From Pseudidiomarina marina (GTDB lineage: Bacteria; Pseudomonadota; Gammaproteobacteria; Enterobacterales; Alteromonadaceae), in the NCBI RefSeq assembly GCF_003987045.1, contig NZ_PIPZ01000002.1:434001-498000 (forward strand): a DNA stretch of 64,000 nt. The letters are read 5' to 3'. Position numbers and translations under genes: made by a program. Under the pieces are notes generated by a model, which did no database searches, was not told the DNA's origin, and saw nothing but the letters and a program-made list of their open reading frames with translations. How positions within the stretch are numbered: position 1 is the stretch's first letter; the number at the start of each line of letters is the position of its first letter. This document shows, piece after piece, positions 61,977 to 64,000 of this stretch.

Positions 61977-62912
61977 TTTCTGTTTTGTTTGATCCGTTGC
62001 ATTCGTGGCGCGCTGAAACTCTTCGTTCAGTTGCTGAACATCCGGTTCGAGGCGCGCATCGAGCTCTTCTTGATCTTGCGGGAAAAAGCCCTGGCGTTTA
62101 ATAAATTCCGCCGATTCAAATGTGTGTACCACAATCGTAATTCGGCGGTTACGGGGGTCGTCTGGTGCCGTGCCATCCAGTGGAATCCGATCGGCGGCGC
62201 CCATTACCAGTAACAGCCTTTCGGGTTCAAATCCACCGTCTAGCAACGCTTTGCGCGATTCGTTCGCACGGTCAGCAGAAAGCTCCCAGTTACTATAGCC
62301 ACGCTCGCCGCCAGCATACGGGAGGCTATCGGTATGACCACTAATGGTCACTTCATTCGGAATTTCATTTAATAATGGCGCTAACGTTCGAAGTAAACGT
62401 TCCATATAGGGCGCGATACGGTCACTTCCCACCTCAAACATGGGTTTCGTCTCGGTATCCAGCATCATGATGCGTAATCCCTCACGGGTCACATCAAATT
62501 GTAACTGTGCTTTTAAAGCTCGTAACACTGGGTCCGCTTCAATTGCAGATTCAACGCGACGACGAATTTCATTAAAATGCCGACGCACATCCGATGGGCG
62601 AGTCTCACGACGCAAGTCAATTCTCGCTTGTTCACCTTCCATATGCGTTGGGTCGGCACCGCCACCTTGAATAACACTTGCGGCATTACTTGAGCGTTCG
62701 CCGCCAGCCATCGAAACCAAAAGTGGTGTACGAAAGTATTCCGAAATGCTTTGTCGGTCTTTTTCGCTCGACATCGACAAAATCCACATCACCAAGAACA
62801 ACGCCATTAAAGCCGTCATAAAGTCCGCTAGCGCAATCTTCCAACTGCCACCATGGTGCTTTTTGACGATTTTCTTTCGTCGAATAATTATCGGGCGATG
62901 GTCTTCAGCCAT
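61974..62912 (-). CDS. motB: Flagellar motor stator protein MotB
   Basis: The 312-residue stator subunit anchors the motor to peptidoglycan and carries protons. A basic N-terminus (RRKKIVKKHHGGSWKIALAD) leads into one helix with the essential aspartate in ALADFMTALMALFLVMW. A plug/linker with YFRTPLLVSMAGG follows and the OmpA-like domain has SGHTDSLPYAGGERGYSNWE. Sequence style is that of the enteric proton-type MotB, not of the sodium-type PomB that is common in marine relatives. It lies two bases after motA. Confidence 0.95.
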   Translation of the reverse strand: MAEDHRPIIIRRKKIVKKHHGGSWKIALADFMTALMALFLVMWILSMSSEKDRQSISEYFRTPLLVSMAGGERSSNAASVIQGGGADPTHMEGEQARIDLRRETRPSDVRRHFNEIRRRVESAIEADPVLRALKAQLQFDVTREGLRIMMLDTETKPMFEVGSDRIAPYMERLLRTLAPLLNEIPNEVTISGHTDSLPYAGGERGYSNWELSADRANESRKALLDGGFEPERLLLVMGAADRIPLDGTAPDDPRNRRITIVVHTFESAEFIKRQGFFPQDQEELDARLEPDVQQLNEEFQRATNATDQTKQK

Positions 62913-62914
62913 GA

Positions 62915-63778
62915 CTACTGCTCCGCTTTCGCACCACGAACATGGTCTTCGAGTTCAGTAAAGGTTGGACGCTCAGAGGTGTGCAGTGCTTTTCGACCGA
63001 ACTCTACTGCCAACTGTGGCGCATAGCCATGCATGCTTGCCAACAAAGTAACACGTATCACTTGTAACGTTTTCACAAGTTCGGCAACTTGACGTTCAAC
63101 TCGGCTTGCTAATGGGTTAATAAAACCGTAACCCAATAGAATACCCAAGAATGTCCCCACTAGAGCGTGAGCAATCATCGTACCCATAACGTCAGGGGGA
63201 ACATCAGCCGTGCTGAGCGCACGCACCACGCCAAGTACCGCCGCCACGATACCAAACGCAGGCATCGCATCACCGACTTTATGCAATGCATCACCAGGTA
63301 TTTCGGCCTCTGCTTCAAACGTCTCTATTTCGTGCAACATGAGTTCATCAAGCTCTTGTGGATTCATGTTGCCACTGATCATGAGACGCAAATAGTCGGC
63401 GATAAAATTCAACATCATGGTGTCTTCAAGAACATCGGGGTGTTCTTGGAAAATGGAACTTTCTTCTGGATTTTCAATATCTCGCTCTACGGCTAACATG
63501 CCATCGCGGCGCATTTTATTGAGCAATTTGTAGATGACCGCGAGAAGTTCAAGATAGGTTTCGCTATTGTACTGTGTCGAACGCTTAAAACGCTTTACTG
63601 ACTGCAACGTTGCTTTAATCGCTTTACCATTATTGGCGGCAATGAAAGAGCCTACACCGGCACCACCAATAATTAGTAACTCAAGCGGCTGAAAAATAGG
63701 CCCTAAAGCTCCGCCGGCTAAAACAAAGCCGCCAAATACGGAAAAAATGACTACAACAAAACCGATAGCTATTAACAC
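62915..63778 (-). CDS. motA: Flagellar motor stator protein MotA
   Basis: The 287-residue ring subunit of the stator, with four helices (MLIAIGFVVVIFSVFGGFVL, LLIIGGAGVGSFIA, MPAFGIVAAVLGVV, LVGTFLGILLGYGFINPLA) and the long cytoplasmic loop between helices 2 and 3 with charged residues that touch FliG (ERDIENPEESSIF). The start is a GTG at 63778 after AAGGAAG. It resembles enteric MotA closely. The gene pair has its own FliA-type promoter 37 bases upstream. Confidence 0.95.
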   Translation of the reverse strand: MLIAIGFVVVIFSVFGGFVLAGGALGPIFQPLELLIIGGAGVGSFIAANNGKAIKATLQSVKRFKRSTQYNSETYLELLAVIYKLLNKMRRDGMLAVERDIENPEESSIFQEHPDVLEDTMMLNFIADYLRLMISGNMNPQELDELMLHEIETFEAEAEIPGDALHKVGDAMPAFGIVAAVLGVVRALSTADVPPDVMGTMIAHALVGTFLGILLGYGFINPLASRVERQVAELVKTLQVIRVTLLASMHGYAPQLAVEFGRKALHTSERPTFTELEDHVRGAKAEQ

Positions 63779-63814
63779 GGCCGCTTCCTTTTTCTAAAAA
63801 CACATCTAAGAAGT

Positions 63815-63841
63815 TTATCGGCGCGAACGCTTAAGACTTAA
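63815..63841 (-). promoter_or_regulatory. Sigma-28 (FliA) promoter of motAB
   Basis: On the minus strand TTAAGTCT, an 11-base spacer and GCCGATAA match the FliA consensus TAAAGTTT-N11-GCCGATAA at six of eight and eight of eight positions. It lies 37 bases before the motA start. Confidence 0.85.
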
Positions 63842-63993
63842 ATATCTTTTCGCGATTTTGAGGTTTTTTGCTTGAGCGGCTTACCCGCTCTTGAGGGAGG
63901 TTGACACACCCCACAAATATAATCCGCATCGGGTGTATGAGCATGATTAACAAATTGTAGCCCGCAGCAATTGCATTTAGACAACTGGAACAT
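63838..63993 (-). CDS. Small zinc-ribbon protein, 51 residues (may extend beyond the window)
   Basis: The frame reads MFQLSKCNCCGLQFVNHAHT, then TPDADYICGVCQPP and a basic Lys/Ser-rich tail ending KSRKDI. Two Cys pairs (CNCCG and CGVC) make a likely four-cysteine zinc ribbon. The ATG at 63991-63993 may be the start, but no stop precedes it within the seven bases left, so a longer N-terminus is possible. The stop codon lies in the -35 element of the motA promoter. Function unknown; the tail suggests nucleic-acid binding. Confidence 0.55.
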   Translation of the reverse strand: MFQLSKCNCCGLQFVNHAHTPDADYICGVCQPPSRAGKPLKQKTSKSRKDI

Positions 63994-64000
63994 ATCACTT

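Overview
The window is a chromosomal segment of a gammaproteobacterium, most likely of the Alteromonadales and perhaps close to Idiomarina/Pseudidiomarina. That placement is inferred from gene content, synteny and the moderate GC of the backbone; no 16S gene is present. It contains the dnaA-dnaN-recF-gyrB / rpmH-rnpA-yidD-yidC-mnmE origin region, with genes pointing away from the dnaA-rpmH gap at about 39.4 kb. Several blocks keep classic gammaproteobacterial order: yihI, cytochrome c4, engB and polA; the dprA-smg-yrdD-tsaC block opposite def-fmt-rsmB-trkA; fadBA; glyQS.

Layout. 0-5.1 kb: a partial lipoprotein with a transglutaminase-like Cys-His-Asp triad, cysE, a secreted amidohydrolase, DUF2489, yihI and cytochrome c4. 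5.2-10.1 kb: engB, an EamA transporter, a four-helix membrane protein and polA, with a possible Spot 42-like small RNA just downstream of polA. 10.6-25 kb: aroE and a truncated haemoglobin with overlapping start codons, hemF-tsaC-yrdD-smg-dprA, a LysM protein, def-fmt-rsmB-trkA, trkH-yigZ-slt. 25-33 kb: fadBA with a PsrA-like operator, tusA inside an inverted AT-rich repeat, a GNAT enzyme, tag and glyQS. 33-43.4 kb: the replication origin neighbourhood, carrying two perfect ParB sites (parS) inside recF and one near-perfect site inside yidC.

43.4-52.7 kb is a clearly foreign, GC-rich island inserted after mnmE. It starts with a wrecked tyrosine integrase and a scrap of an IS3-family transposase. 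It then carries a stripped-down stress-tolerance cassette: Hsp20, the ClpK/ClpG-type disaggregase, a PAS-GGDEF-EAL c-di-GMP enzyme, PsiE and a DegP-like protease. This matches the core of the mobile 'locus of heat resistance'/transmissible locus of stress tolerance (tLST). I do not see the yfdX, hdeD, thioredoxin or kefB genes of the full locus, and a c-di-GMP enzyme sits between clpK and psiE. The proteins together suggest holding (Hsp20), resolubilising (ClpK) and periplasmic degradation (DegP) of heat-damaged proteins.

52.8-64 kb returns to backbone composition: a dicarboxylate/amino-acid:cation symporter, an OmpA-like lipoprotein, DUF4199, and a flagellar cluster read leftwards (motA-motB, then flhB-flhA-flhF-X-fliA). 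Two points stand out. FlhF carries an extra C-terminal region of about 340 residues, and the place normally held by FlhG is occupied by a 163-residue protein without a P-loop. motAB is preceded by an excellent sigma-28 (FliA) promoter. No tRNA, rRNA or CRISPR array was seen.
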